A DNA stretch of 64,000 nucleotides from Fischerella sp. CENA71 (GTDB taxonomy: Bacteria > Cyanobacteriota > Cyanobacteriia > Cyanobacteriales > Nostocaceae): the NCBI GenBank assembly GCA_024239075.1, contig JANBVI010000064.1, positions 248,001 to 312,000 on the forward strand, written 5' to 3'. Position 1 is the stretch's first letter; each line of letters opens with the position of its first letter. Under the pieces are notes generated by a model. It was given only the letters and a program-made list of their open reading frames with translations, had not been told where the DNA came from and did no database searches. Positions 1 to 9,475 of the stretch are shown in pieces. The position numbers were made by a program, and so were the translations under genes.

Positions 1-265
1 TGTATTCTATAAATTAATATGTATAAGTTATTTTAAATAAGCTTCTACAGTCAATGCAAAGCCTTAGTAACTTCTCTTTTAGATCACTAACTCTTAAGGA
101 ATACTTTTGACAACCTTTATGTAATTTGGGTATTGCTAATTGTTTAATAACTAGTAAACTATCTAAAAATCCAAAAACATCTAGGTAGTCTTGCAAACCT
201 AGAAACTATATACTTTTGAGAGCAAGGAAAATAGTAGTTTTAAGTTTAGTATAACACAAAAAGTT

Positions 266-940
266 ATGACCGATACATTAAGACTTGATGAAGTCGTTGA
301 GTTTGCTGAGAACCCAGAACCACGTTGTCCTTGCGTATTACTACTTGATACGTCTGGCTCAATGCAAGGAATGGCAATCAATGCATTAAATGAAGGATTA
401 CTGAGCTTTAGGGATGAATTAATAAAAAACTCCTTGGCTTCGAGAAGAGTAGAGGTAGCAATAGTTACTTTTGATAGTCATATCAACATCGTACAAGACT
501 TCGTGACTGCCGACCAGTTCAATCCGCCCATACTCACAGCGCAAGGACTAACGAATATGGGTTCTGGTATCCATAAAGCTTTGGACTTAATTCAAGAACG
601 CAAAGCTCAGTATCGCGCTAATGGTATTGCTTACTATCGTCCTTGGGTGTTCATGATTACTGATGGAGAACCGCAAGGTGAAGCAGATAATTTGGTAGAT
701 CAGGCCGCAAAACGACTGCAAGCAGATGAAGTAAATAAACGTGTTGCTTTTTTTACGGTAGGTGTGGAAAATGCTAATATGGCACGCTTAAGTCAAATAG
801 CTGTACGTACCCCCTTAAAGCTAACGGGATTGAACTTTGTTGAGCTGTTTGTCTGGTTATCTGCCAGTATGTCAGCGGTTTCTCATTCTAAAGTGGATGA
901 GCAGGTGGCACTACCTCCGATTGGTTGGGGTTCTGTTTGA
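266..940 (+). CDS. TerY-like von Willebrand factor A (vWA) domain protein
   Basis: A 224-residue single-domain vWA protein. The metal-ion-dependent adhesion site is visible: DTSGS at residues 28-32, a later Thr in GLTNMGSG, and the Asp of MITDGEPQ. No signal peptide or membrane segment is seen, so it should be cytosolic. Family knowledge: TerY-type vWA proteins occur with a PP2C phosphatase and a protein kinase as the TerY-P triad, proposed to work in metal or stress signalling; the molecular target is not known. The next two genes here are exactly such a phosphatase (52 bases downstream) and kinase, so the three very probably form an operon with this gene first. A -10-like TATAAC lies at 250-255, only about 10 bases before the ATG, so its use is doubtful. 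Domain call is firm; cellular role is inferred. Confidence 0.88.
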   Translation: MTDTLRLDEVVEFAENPEPRCPCVLLLDTSGSMQGMAINALNEGLLSFRDELIKNSLASRRVEVAIVTFDSHINIVQDFVTADQFNPPILTAQGLTNMGSGIHKALDLIQERKAQYRANGIAYYRPWVFMITDGEPQGEADNLVDQAAKRLQADEVNKRVAFFTVGVENANMARLSQIAVRTPLKLTGLNFVELFVWLSASMSAVSHSKVDEQVALPPIGWGSV

Positions 941-992
941 TGTAAGATTGCATATTTTGTACTTACACAGCTGTTGGAAATATTTAGAGTTT

Positions 993-1775
993 ATGAAAAC
1001 TTCAACAAGGACACCTCAATGGCGGGTAGTGGCTGCATCAGTATGTGGCACAAGCCATGTTAAAAACAAGCAGCTGTGTCAGGACGCTCACCACTTTGCA
1101 ATCTTGCCTGAGAATGTCTTGGTGGTGTCAGCAGCAGATGGCGCGGGTTCAGCAATTTTAGGAAAAGTAGGAGCAATGATTGCAGCAGAAACAGCAGTAG
1201 CTACTATTTCTGCTCATCAGGAAGTTTCCCGACGTACTTTAATTGATGATAGTTTTGTGCGATCGCTCCTCACCGACGCCATACTAGCCGCCAAAAAAGC
1301 AGTAGAAGCAGAAGCTGCTGCTTGCAACAAACAACCCCAAGATTTAGCAAGCACCTTAATTGTTCTAGTCGCCACACCCGAAAATGTAGCAGTAGCTCAA
1401 ATCGGCGATGGTGTCGCAGTCGCAAAGGATAGTTTGGGCAACTTGATTGCCTTAACTATGCCTGATAATGGTGAATACATGAACGAAACCACTTTTTTGG
1501 TTTCTCCCGCTGCCATGGAAAAAGTACAAGTAAAGCTGTGGCGTCACCCGGTTGTCAACATTGGTGTTCTCACTGATGGCTTACAATTGCTGGCGATGAA
1601 CATGGCTGTAAGCGCACCTCACAAACCTTTCTTTTTTCCCTTATTCGATTTTGTCGCCAGTGCTGAGGACAAGATCATCGCCAAAGAGCAACTTGTAAAG
1701 TTTTTACGTTCAGACAGGATTACCCAACGTACAGATGATGACTTAACGCTGGTGATAGCAGCATTAACTGATTAA
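993..1775 (+). CDS. PP2C-family serine/threonine phosphatase (TerY-P triad)
   Basis: A 260-residue PP2C-type phosphatase. Metal-binding Asp motifs are recognisable: QDA near residue 31, AADGAG at 48-53, QIGDG in the middle, LTDG near 205 and TDDDLT close to the C terminus. The frame is open from 837, but the start at 993 is preferred: the upstream part overlaps the end of the vWA gene by more than 100 bases and encodes no family-like sequence, whereas translation from 993 begins just before the conserved core. It is expected to dephosphorylate Ser/Thr on the partner kinase or on the kinase's substrates. It sits between the vWA gene and the kinase gene (62 bases to the kinase start), the canonical triad order. 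Confidence 0.86.
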   Translation: MKTSTRTPQWRVVAASVCGTSHVKNKQLCQDAHHFAILPENVLVVSAADGAGSAILGKVGAMIAAETAVATISAHQEVSRRTLIDDSFVRSLLTDAILAAKKAVEAEAAACNKQPQDLASTLIVLVATPENVAVAQIGDGVAVAKDSLGNLIALTMPDNGEYMNETTFLVSPAAMEKVQVKLWRHPVVNIGVLTDGLQLLAMNMAVSAPHKPFFFPLFDFVASAEDKIIAKEQLVKFLRSDRITQRTDDDLTLVIAALTD

Positions 1776-1837
1776 CAAAATTAGCAATAGGATTGCTGTT
1801 TAAAATTACATACACCTTTCCCAACACTAAATATATC

Positions 1838-4018
1838 ATGCAGGTACTACGTTGTCTTCCCAACCAACAAATTTCTCATCTTAACCTCACTGTCAGTTTA
1901 GGACGTGGTGGTGAAGCTTGTATTTACACAGTGCCAACTGACGCAAGTGCAGTCGCCAAGGTCTATCACAAACCATCTGAGGTACAGGCACGAAAGCTGG
2001 AAGTGATGCTCACTCACCCACCAGAAAACCCAACAGCTAGTCTAGGACACATTTCCATTGCCTGGCCAACAGAACTTTTGCGAGCAGCAGATGGTAGCGA
2101 TCGCATCGTCGGTTTTTTAATGCCTCGGATTCGGGGAATGCGTCCGATTATCGACTTTTACAACCCCAGAACCCGGCGACAACACTGTCCTTTATTTAGC
2201 TATCAATATCTGCTTCGCACCGCCCGCAACTTAGCAGCAGCCTTTGCAGCTTTGCACGCTAGTGGCTATTGTGTAGGTGACGTGAATGAGTCCAATATCC
2301 TTGTCAGTGATACCGCCTTAGTAACAGTCGTAGATACAGACTCATTCCAAGTACGTGATCCTGATAATGATTTTGTTTATCGTTGTCCGGTTGGAAAGCC
2401 AGAATTTACCCCGCCAGAACTACAGAATAAAACCTTTGCTAAGTGCGATCGCGCTGTACCCCATGACTTATTCGGTCTAGCAGTACTCATCTTCCAACTG
2501 TTGATGGAAGGGACTCACCCCTTTTCTGGTATCTTCCAAGGTGCAGGTGAACCACCACCCTACGAAGCACGGATCGCAGCTGGTCATTTTACATACAGTG
2601 AAAACCGCAGCGTACCCTACGTACCTACCCCAATCGCTCCTCCTTGGAAAATTCTCCATCCCAGCTTACAGGAACTATTTTTACGTTGTTTTGAAGATGG
2701 TCATAGCAACCCTCTGTTGCGTCCTAGCGCTCAAAGTTGGGTATTAGCCTTAGCAGAAGCTGAAGATGCTTTGGTAAGTTGTAGCACCAACCCACAACAC
2801 CGTTACAGTAGCCACCTAGAAATTTGTCCCTGGTGCGAACGTAGTCTTCGATTAGGAGGACGTGACCCCTTCCCATCTCCACAGGTAATCGCTACCAAAG
2901 AACACCTCAAACCGCGTATTTCCACGAGAAAGCGTTCTACCCAAACTCGCCGTTTTCCACAACCCGCAACTGTTTCCTTTCACCAAAATAGCTATTACAC
3001 TCCCGTACCCCCACGCCAGGTTAGTTTTTATAGACGTTCTAATCGGTCTGGATTGTATTCTGTGATTTTTGCCTTACTTGGTATTGGTACGTTTTTCTAT
3101 CTGGATTTAACTAAGGATCTGACCAGTGGCTATCTACGCAAAGATCCTTTAGCTCAACAAAGTTTAATTGAATCTCGTGATCATAATCTGAAACTGAGTT
3201 TTGCAGATTACTATAAACAAGGTCATGCTGCTTACAAAGTCAAAAATTATGAGCAAGCAATAGAGAACTTTACCCTAGCAATTAAACAACAACCTGAAAA
3301 CGCTAAAGCTTATGTAAATCGAGGCAATTCTCACTATAATCTCAAAGATTACGACGCCGCGATCGCTGATTACAATCAAGCAATAAAAATCAACCCTAAA
3401 GAAGTAAAAGCATACGTCAATCGTGGCAATGTCTATTACATGCAAGCTGAATATAGCACAGAGCAAGATAAAAACTATAATTTAGCTCTTGCTGATTTCA
3501 ATAATGCCCTGCGTTTAAACCCCAACGAAGTAGAAGCTTATATCAGAAGGGGTATTGTCCGCGCTCAAATGGCTAAATATAGCGGTGATTCTCAGGTAGA
3601 TTATCAACACGCGATCGCTGATTTTAATCAAGCAATCAATCTTAGTCCATCCAGAGCAGAAGCTCACTATCAGTTAGGTCTTGTCCGCTATCAAATTGCT
3701 CAGTACAGCAGCAATTTTGACCAAGAATATAGCAAAGCAGTTGATGACTTTAGCAGAGCATTAAACATCAATCCGCGATTGTCAAAAGTGTATCTGAAGC
3801 GAGGAATTGTTTATCATGAACTTGCTCAATATGGTGGTAACGAATCTCGCACAAATCAGAGTAAAGCAGTAAAAGATTTGCAAATGGCTGCTAAAATTTC
3901 TCTTGAGCAAGATGACGAGGAAAGCTATCAACAAGCACTAAGCAGTATTTGCATAGTTGTGGAAAATAAATGTGACACTATATTCCAAAATGCTAGCTTC
4001 TCCCAACAATCTCGTTAG
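1838..4018 (+). CDS. Serine/threonine-kinase-like protein with Zn-binding patch, TM segment and TPR repeats
   Basis: A 726-residue membrane-anchored kinase. Residues 16-300 form a protein kinase fold: glycine loop LGRGGEA at 21-27, Lys41, catalytic loop GDVNESN at 147-153 (Asp148 and Asn153 kept; the usual His-Arg before the Asp is missing), and DTDSF at 166-170 in place of DFG. This variant pattern is typical of TerY-P kinases. A Cys/His cluster follows (Cys315, His321, Cys330, Cys333 in CPWC), probably binding zinc. A hydrophobic stretch at about 405-424 is a single transmembrane segment, and residues 452-700 hold about five TPRs. The TTG-initiated extension from 1793 is possible, but ATG 1838 starts directly before the domain. 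Domain order suggests cytosolic kinase and TPRs on the other side of the membrane. Third gene of the vWA-PP2C-kinase operon. Confidence 0.85.
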   Translation: MQVLRCLPNQQISHLNLTVSLGRGGEACIYTVPTDASAVAKVYHKPSEVQARKLEVMLTHPPENPTASLGHISIAWPTELLRAADGSDRIVGFLMPRIRGMRPIIDFYNPRTRRQHCPLFSYQYLLRTARNLAAAFAALHASGYCVGDVNESNILVSDTALVTVVDTDSFQVRDPDNDFVYRCPVGKPEFTPPELQNKTFAKCDRAVPHDLFGLAVLIFQLLMEGTHPFSGIFQGAGEPPPYEARIAAGHFTYSENRSVPYVPTPIAPPWKILHPSLQELFLRCFEDGHSNPLLRPSAQSWVLALAEAEDALVSCSTNPQHRYSSHLEICPWCERSLRLGGRDPFPSPQVIATKEHLKPRISTRKRSTQTRRFPQPATVSFHQNSYYTPVPPRQVSFYRRSNRSGLYSVIFALLGIGTFFYLDLTKDLTSGYLRKDPLAQQSLIESRDHNLKLSFADYYKQGHAAYKVKNYEQAIENFTLAIKQQPENAKAYVNRGNSHYNLKDYDAAIADYNQAIKINPKEVKAYVNRGNVYYMQAEYSTEQDKNYNLALADFNNALRLNPNEVEAYIRRGIVRAQMAKYSGDSQVDYQHAIADFNQAINLSPSRAEAHYQLGLVRYQIAQYSSNFDQEYSKAVDDFSRALNINPRLSKVYLKRGIVYHELAQYGGNESRTNQSKAVKDLQMAAKISLEQDDEESYQQALSSICIVVENKCDTIFQNASFSQQSR

Positions 4019-4680
4019 GAACCACTTAAAATTTACTATCAAATAGCTGCCGATTTGATTTGGAAAGAGTAAAATTATCCGACGCAAACGGCAGCTATGC
4101 TATGAGCTATGAGTGACTTGCAAATCAAAAACATTCAATTAATTTAGTAGGGTGCGCCAACATAATTACTAATTTGTAATTATTTTATTAATTAACTAAC
4201 TAATAAGTTAGGGTATAATCCTCTCAATTTATTAATAATGAAAAATAAATTTTATCCCAAATTTAAGCCCACTTCTGAAGGACTAGCGTAATAATTACTA
4301 GTTATTTTGACGTCACCTAAAATTTAGAAAAAAGCAGTCTTTGACCCTCGCAACAATTTAGTTAATATCCCAATTACTCATTACTAATTACCGACATTAA
4401 TAGATACTAATACATATTTATTATCACCGTTTTATGCTATGTATTTTTTACTTTGATAGTTTTTTATTTCAAAATTTTATTCCTCTGATTGTTGCGATCT
4501 TCTCCATTTTTTTACACACACAAGCAGTTTATTTACCTAGTCTTTACACTGTTCTAGAAAAATACGGTTAGATTGTATACTGAGAAAAATAGCAATAAAC
4601 AGTGTTTTGTCATAGTATCAAGCGTTTGAATCTGCATATCTATATAAATTCATCTACCTAAAACTTTTAGAGGCTATTGC
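4019..4680. other. Intergenic region between the triad and the HEP island
   Basis: AT-rich, no convincing ORF. It holds the hairpin listed at 4043-4098 near the end of the kinase gene. Close to rfbF, a TATACT hexamer at 4576-4581 resembles a -10 element, but no good -35 lies 17 bases upstream. No GTA-N8-TAC NtcA site was found in it. The long leader suggests that rfbF starts a new, separately controlled transcript. Confidence 0.5.
4043..4098. repeat. 10-bp inverted repeat after the kinase gene
   Basis: Perfect arms ATAGCTGCCG (4043-4052) and CGGCAGCTAT (4089-4098) with a 36-base spacer, starting 25 bases after the kinase stop codon. No T-run follows, so it is at best an imperfect terminator or an RNA-stability hairpin. 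Confidence 0.5.
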
Positions 4681-5454
4681 ATGAAAGCAGTGATTTTGGC
4701 TGGAGGACTAGGTACACGCATTAGCGAAGAGACCAGTGTCAAACCAAAGCCCATGGTGGAAATAGGTGGTAAGCCTATATTGTGGCACATCATGAAAATT
4801 TATTCCGCCCATGGAATTAACGACTTTATTATTTGTTGTGGTTATAAGGGATACGTAATCAAAGAATATTTTGCTAATTATTTCTTGCACATGTCAGATG
4901 TGACATTTGACATGCGGTTTAACCAAATGAATGTACATTTAGGTAATGCTGAACCTTGGCGCGTCACTCTGGTCAATACAGGTGACAACACCATGACAGG
5001 TGGTAGATTAAAGCGAGTCAGAGAACATATCGGGAATGAAACTTTTTGCTTTACCTACGGAGATGGTGTCAGCAATGTAAATGTTACCGAACTCATTAAA
5101 TTCCACAAAGAACAAAAAACCTTAGGAACACTCACTGCTGTGCAACCACCCGGACGGTTTGGTGCAATTATCTTGGGAGGTGAACAAACCAAAATCAGTA
5201 GTTTTCATGAAAAACCTGAAGGAGATGGCGCCTGGATCAATGGCGGCTTTTTTGTTTTAGAACCAGAAGTCATCAACTTTATTGCTGATGATTCTACTGT
5301 CTGGGAAAAAGAGCCATTAGAAAAATTGGCTGGAATGGAACAGTTATCTGCTTTTAAACATGACGGTTTTTGGCAACCAATGGATACTCTCAGAGATAAA
5401 AATTATTTAGAAGATTTATGGAATAAGAACAAAGCGCCTTGGAAAGTATGGTAG
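4681..5454 (+). CDS. rfbF: Glucose-1-phosphate cytidylyltransferase
   Basis: A 257-residue nucleotidyltransferase that makes CDP-glucose from glucose-1-phosphate and CTP. The N terminus has the signature [12 protein letters not shown], then [15 protein letters not shown], the sugar-1-phosphate nucleotidyltransferase core; length fits RfbF (about 257). The motif TYGDGVSNV in the middle supplies the metal-binding Asp. Likely first gene of the HEP island: the Anabaena PCC 7120 HEP island also opens with a glucose-1-phosphate cytidylyltransferase (alr2825, from memory). A CDP-glucose 4,6-dehydratase of the usual RfbG type is not recognisable nearby, so the fate of CDP-glucose here is open. Identification of the enzyme family is firm. 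Confidence 0.93.
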   Translation: MKAVILAGGLGTRISEETSVKPKPMVEIGGKPILWHIMKIYSAHGINDFIICCGYKGYVIKEYFANYFLHMSDVTFDMRFNQMNVHLGNAEPWRVTLVNTGDNTMTGGRLKRVREHIGNETFCFTYGDGVSNVNVTELIKFHKEQKTLGTLTAVQPPGRFGAIILGGEQTKISSFHEKPEGDGAWINGGFFVLEPEVINFIADDSTVWEKEPLEKLAGMEQLSAFKHDGFWQPMDTLRDKNYLEDLWNKNKAPWKVW

Positions 5455-5524
5455 GGAATCTCAAAATCATAATCCATGAGAACCAATTCATAATTACTTA
5501 CTGGTGACAGGGGCAATAAAACCG

Positions 5525-6736
5525 ATGTACGATTTTGCAATTATAGGTGGAGGTATTGTTGGTCTTTCCACCGGTATGGCCTTAGGGAAAACCTATCCCA
5601 ATGCGAAGATTTTAGTTCTGGAAAAAGAAAGTCAATGGGCTTTTCATCAAACTGGCAATAATAGTGGTGTAATTCATTCTGGTATCTACTATAAGCCAGG
5701 GAGTTTCAAAGCTAAATTCTGCCGTGATGGTTGCCAATCAATGGTAGAATTTTGCCAAGAGCATGGAATCGATTACGAAGTTTGTGGTAAGGTAATAGTT
5801 GCTACCGATGAAAGCGAATTACCACGCTTAGAAAATTTGTACAAGCGTGGTTTAGATAACGGTATCAAAGTCAAGAGAATCACTCCAGAAGAAGTCAAAG
5901 AATTTGAACCCCACGTTACCAGTGTTGGTGGAATTTATGTCTACTCCACAGGTATAGCTAATTACAAGCAAGTTTGTCTCAAATATGCCGAGATCATTAC
6001 CAAACAAGGCGGAGAATTACGACTCAACACAAAAGTTGAAAAAATAGTTCCCAATGCTAATCGTCAAGTATTAGAGACAAATAACGGGACTTTTGAAACT
6101 CGTTATGTAATTAACTGTGCTGGTTTACATAGCGATCGTATTGCCAAATTAGGTAAAGTAGATCCCCAAGCAAAAATTGTACCTTTCCGCGGAGAATACT
6201 ACGAGCTAGTTCCAGAAAAACGTTCTCTCGTCAAAGGTCTGATCTATCCAGTTCCCAATCCTGACTTTCCCTTTTTAGGCGTTCATTTCACCCGGATGAT
6301 CGATGGTAGTGTCCACGCGGGACCAAACGCGGTTTTGAGTCTGAAACGGGAAGGTTATACAAAGACTGACTTTGATTTACGTGATTTTGCGGAAGTCATG
6401 ACCTATCCTGGTTTTTGGAAGCTAGCGGCTAAACACGCAGAGGAAGGAATCAAAGAAATAATTCGTTCCTTTAGTAAAGCAGCCTTTACCAAAAGCTTGC
6501 AAAAACTAATTCCAGAAGTGCAATCAGAAGATTTGATTCCTACCCATGCTGGGGTTCGCGCTCAAGCATTGATGAATGATGGTAAATTGGTGGATGACTT
6601 TTTGATTATTCATGGTCAAAATACCACTCATGTATGCAATGCACCTTCTCCAGCAGCAACTTCTTCGATTGAAATTGGTAAAGCCATAGTTGCTCAAATT
6701 CCCCAACCACAGCATCTGCAAACCACAGTCGCCTAA
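5525..6736 (+). CDS. lhgO: L-2-hydroxyglutarate oxidase-like FAD-dependent oxidoreductase
   Basis: A 403-residue flavoprotein with the Rossmann dinucleotide motif GGGIVG near the N terminus, the DAO/LhgO signature SGVIHSGIYY, and the C-terminal FAD-contact region ending in NAPSPAATSS. The family oxidises L-2-hydroxyglutarate to 2-oxoglutarate. A GTG at 5504 is in frame, but ATG 5525 starts exactly at the FAD-binding strand and has GGGG upstream, so it is preferred. It lies 70 bases after rfbF and 301 bases before the SDR gene. Its place inside a sugar-nucleotide module suggests either a dedicated sugar oxidation or recycling of 2-hydroxyglutarate made by a partner dehydrogenase (inference). 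Substrate unproven. Confidence 0.85.
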   Translation: MYDFAIIGGGIVGLSTGMALGKTYPNAKILVLEKESQWAFHQTGNNSGVIHSGIYYKPGSFKAKFCRDGCQSMVEFCQEHGIDYEVCGKVIVATDESELPRLENLYKRGLDNGIKVKRITPEEVKEFEPHVTSVGGIYVYSTGIANYKQVCLKYAEIITKQGGELRLNTKVEKIVPNANRQVLETNNGTFETRYVINCAGLHSDRIAKLGKVDPQAKIVPFRGEYYELVPEKRSLVKGLIYPVPNPDFPFLGVHFTRMIDGSVHAGPNAVLSLKREGYTKTDFDLRDFAEVMTYPGFWKLAAKHAEEGIKEIIRSFSKAAFTKSLQKLIPEVQSEDLIPTHAGVRAQALMNDGKLVDDFLIIHGQNTTHVCNAPSPAATSSIEIGKAIVAQIPQPQHLQTTVA

Positions 6737-7037
6737 TCAAAAATGATTGTTGATTTGAGTGGGAAATCAAAGTTCTAGATGTTGTCCTAGTTGCTTGAAA
6801 TGTCAAGCTAGTTTTGAAAGTTTGTAGTCAATACCAAGCGTGCTGAACAAAAGAAAGGCTCTACGCGCAATGTTCTTGTAGGGTAGTCCTGATTATAAAC
6901 TTTTTTGACACACAAATACTGGAGCAGTTATCAACGAACATATTCCCTACTTGCAAAGCAGTGCTAATAGTCTAATTTGCCCAATATATTTGTAAACCAA
7001 ATCAGAATTAATCTATCAACACAAAGGACTTTTAAAA
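6737..7037. other. Intergenic leader before the SDR gene
   Basis: No ORF or clear terminator seen. The last part contains a good ribosome binding site AAAGGA at 7023-7028, spaced about nine bases from ATG 7038. The length suggests that the SDR gene may also have its own promoter, but I could not identify one with confidence. Confidence 0.4.
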
Positions 7038-8066
7038 ATGAAGATTCTTGTCACAGGAACAGAAGGTTATCTTGGCTCATTATTACCTCCTTTATTGATG
7101 CAAAGAGGTCATGAAGTTATTGGTGTAGATACTGGATTTTATAAAGTAGGTTGGTTATATAACGGTACTGAATTTACAGCTAAAACCCTCAACAAAGACA
7201 TTCGTCACATTACCTTAGAAGACTTGCAAGGTGTCGAAGCAGTAGTCCATATGGCGGAACTCTCTAACGATCCAACTGGACAACTAGCACCTAATATTAC
7301 ATATGATATTAATCACAAAGGTTCAGTCCGTCTTGCTAACCTAGCCAAAGAAGCAGGGGTACGTCGATTTGTCTACATGTCTTCCTGTAGTGTTTACGGT
7401 GTAGCAACTGAAGGAGACGTCACCGAAGAATCTGCTGTTAATCCTCAGACAGCTTACGCAGAATGTAAAACACTAGTAGAGCGAGATGTCAAACTACTTG
7501 CTGATGATGACTTCTCTCCTACTTTTATGCGAAATGCTACTGCTTTTGGTGCTTCTCCGAGAATGCGCTTTGATATTGTTTTAAATAACTTAGCAGGTTT
7601 AGCATGGACTACTAAAGAAATCAAAATGACTAGCGATGGTACACCTTGGCGTCCATTAGTTCATGCGCTAGATATTTGTAAGGCTATTGTTTGCACCCTT
7701 GAAGCTCCTCGCGATATTGTACACAATCAAATTTTTAATGTCGGTGACACCGCCAATAATTATCGAGTGAAAGAAATTGCTGAAATTATTGCGGATACTT
7801 TCCCTGGATGTCAATTAAGTTTTGGTCAACAAGGAGCAGACAACCGTAGTTATCGAGTCTCCTTTGAGAAAATCAATACCATCTTACCTGGCTTTAAGTG
7901 TGATTGGAATGCCCAACTAGGCGCTAAACAATTATTTGATTTGTTTACCAAAATTGATATGAGCGAAGAAGTCTTCTTATCCAGAGGTTTTACTCGCTTG
8001 AAGCAACTAGAGTATTTGCTTCGTACACAGCAAATTGACAAAGATTTCTTCTGGGCTACATATTAA
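7038..8066 (+). CDS. NAD(P)-dependent sugar epimerase/dehydratase (extended SDR)
   Basis: A 342-residue extended short-chain dehydrogenase/reductase. The cofactor motif is GTEGYLGS at residues 7-14 (GxxGxxG), followed by the acidic residue after the second strand (GVDTG), a conserved SSCSVYG segment and the catalytic YAECK (YxxxK) motif. The N-terminal half is the Rossmann fold; the C-terminal half (PWRPLVH, ending in an RVSFEKI-type segment) is the nucleotide-sugar binding part. It probably epimerises, dehydrates or reduces the sugar of an NDP-hexose for the HEP polymer; the exact reaction cannot be read from sequence. The corresponding position in the Anabaena HEP island holds an epimerase/dehydratase reported as needed for the envelope polysaccharide. 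Confidence 0.85.
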   Translation: MKILVTGTEGYLGSLLPPLLMQRGHEVIGVDTGFYKVGWLYNGTEFTAKTLNKDIRHITLEDLQGVEAVVHMAELSNDPTGQLAPNITYDINHKGSVRLANLAKEAGVRRFVYMSSCSVYGVATEGDVTEESAVNPQTAYAECKTLVERDVKLLADDDFSPTFMRNATAFGASPRMRFDIVLNNLAGLAWTTKEIKMTSDGTPWRPLVHALDICKAIVCTLEAPRDIVHNQIFNVGDTANNYRVKEIAEIIADTFPGCQLSFGQQGADNRSYRVSFEKINTILPGFKCDWNAQLGAKQLFDLFTKIDMSEEVFLSRGFTRLKQLEYLLRTQQIDKDFFWATY

Positions 8067-8227
8067 CTAAATAATTTGATTGGTAAGATAAACTTCTTGC
8101 AGATTCAGAATTAATCAGCTTTGATGAATCTGCAATTTACCAATCATTTTTTGTAAAAATTGTAAACTCGGTGTGTCTTTAGATAATTCCATGTTCAAGT
8201 CTATACTTCATCGTTCCAAAAACAAAT

Positions 8228-9202
8228 ATGGATACAGTACTCACAATTGCAATTCCTACTTATAACCGTGGACACCTACTCGATAAGCAATTAGCTTGGT
8301 TAGCTAAAGCAATTAATGGTTTTGAATCTGAATGTGAAATAATCGTTTCTGATAACTGTTCAACAGACAATACCCAAGAAATTATTCAGAAATGGTTGCC
8401 GAGTTTTAAAAATACTAAATTTCATGCCAATCGAAATAGTGAAAACCTTGGCGTGATGAGGAATATTGCTTATTGTATAGAGACAGCAACAAGTAGATAT
8501 ATCTGGACAATAGGGGATGACGATCCTATTCAGGAAAGAACACTTGGTTACGTAGTCAAAAACATTAAAGAGTATCCAGAGTTATCATTATTAATTCTTA
8601 ATTTTTCTTGTCGTCATGAACCTACTGGCAATTTAATTTATGAACGTTGCTATCAAGTTGAAAATGAACAAATATGTTCTGATGGCAAGTCTGTATTTGA
8701 GCGTTGTATCCAAGAAAATCACTCTGGTGTCGGGTTTATGACTGCACAAGTCTATAGAACAGATTTGGTACAACACGCCGTCAAAAAATGGTCAACAGGT
8801 GTGAAAAATATGGAGGCACAAGTATTTTGGACTGCATACTGTGCCGCCCATGGAAGTGTAAAAATCACCAAAGAAACCTATGTCGAAAGTGCCTTCGGTA
8901 GTAGTTACTGGATGCGCGAACCAAAAACACTTCTGAAAATGCAATATATTGATTTACCTTTACTTTATGTGAAATTAATGGAGGCAGGATACTCAAATTT
9001 ATTTTGTCGAAAATTAGTTTTAAAACATTTTATCAAAAATAACTGGAGAGTTTTCTTTGGAGCTTTGAGAAGATGGCCAGTTCTAGCAATGACAACCATT
9101 CTTCCCTATTTAAGTTTAGTCAGTATCTCTGCTTGGGAAATAGTTATACCTGCTAGAGAAATAGAAATGGCAGTCATTAATAGTAATGACCATAAATCAT
9201 GA
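8228..9202 (+). CDS. Family 2 glycosyltransferase
   Basis: A 324-residue GT-A fold glycosyltransferase. It starts with the GT2 strand TIAIPTYNRG, has the nucleotide-contact SDNCSTDNT motif at about residues 40-48 and the metal-binding acidic stretch GDDDP near residue 97. No transmembrane anchor at the N terminus; the C-terminal 60 residues are moderately hydrophobic and may touch the membrane. Expected to add one sugar from a nucleotide donor to the lipid-linked HEP repeat unit at the cytoplasmic face. Donor and linkage cannot be deduced. It lies 161 bases after the SDR gene, inside the HEP island. Confidence 0.85.
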   Translation: MDTVLTIAIPTYNRGHLLDKQLAWLAKAINGFESECEIIVSDNCSTDNTQEIIQKWLPSFKNTKFHANRNSENLGVMRNIAYCIETATSRYIWTIGDDDPIQERTLGYVVKNIKEYPELSLLILNFSCRHEPTGNLIYERCYQVENEQICSDGKSVFERCIQENHSGVGFMTAQVYRTDLVQHAVKKWSTGVKNMEAQVFWTAYCAAHGSVKITKETYVESAFGSSYWMREPKTLLKMQYIDLPLLYVKLMEAGYSNLFCRKLVLKHFIKNNWRVFFGALRRWPVLAMTTILPYLSLVSISAWEIVIPAREIEMAVINSNDHKS

Positions 9203-9475
9203 GTCCACTGCTTAGATGACAATTTATATAGAGAATCTTGGTCTTGCTAAGTTCTTTAATTAGCAATAACCACGGCTATCCCATCCGCTCAAAAGTTTTA
9301 AAACTGTACGAGTTTGTCAATCAAATTGTTACATCTACTTACCGAGAAATTCCAGGTGCATCACAACATATTTGATGAACTAAAAATTACTAAATATTAA
9401 GATTTAAACCTAAAGGTAGAAAAAAATTAACTCAAGTTGTGTAATCATTTTTGTTAGTTATTTTTATTTTCCAAA

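Noticed and set aside
14-196. 60-codon frame on the minus strand at the window start
   Set aside because: Ends abruptly, no family-like pattern, no ribosome binding site; probably chance in AT-rich DNA.
837-992. N-terminal extension of the phosphatase frame
   Set aside because: Overlaps the vWA gene in another frame and encodes no PP2C-like sequence; start moved to 993.
266-4018. Phage-defence island interpretation of the vWA-PP2C-kinase unit
   Set aside because: No nuclease, restriction, toxin or other defence genes are around; the evidence supports only a signalling triad.
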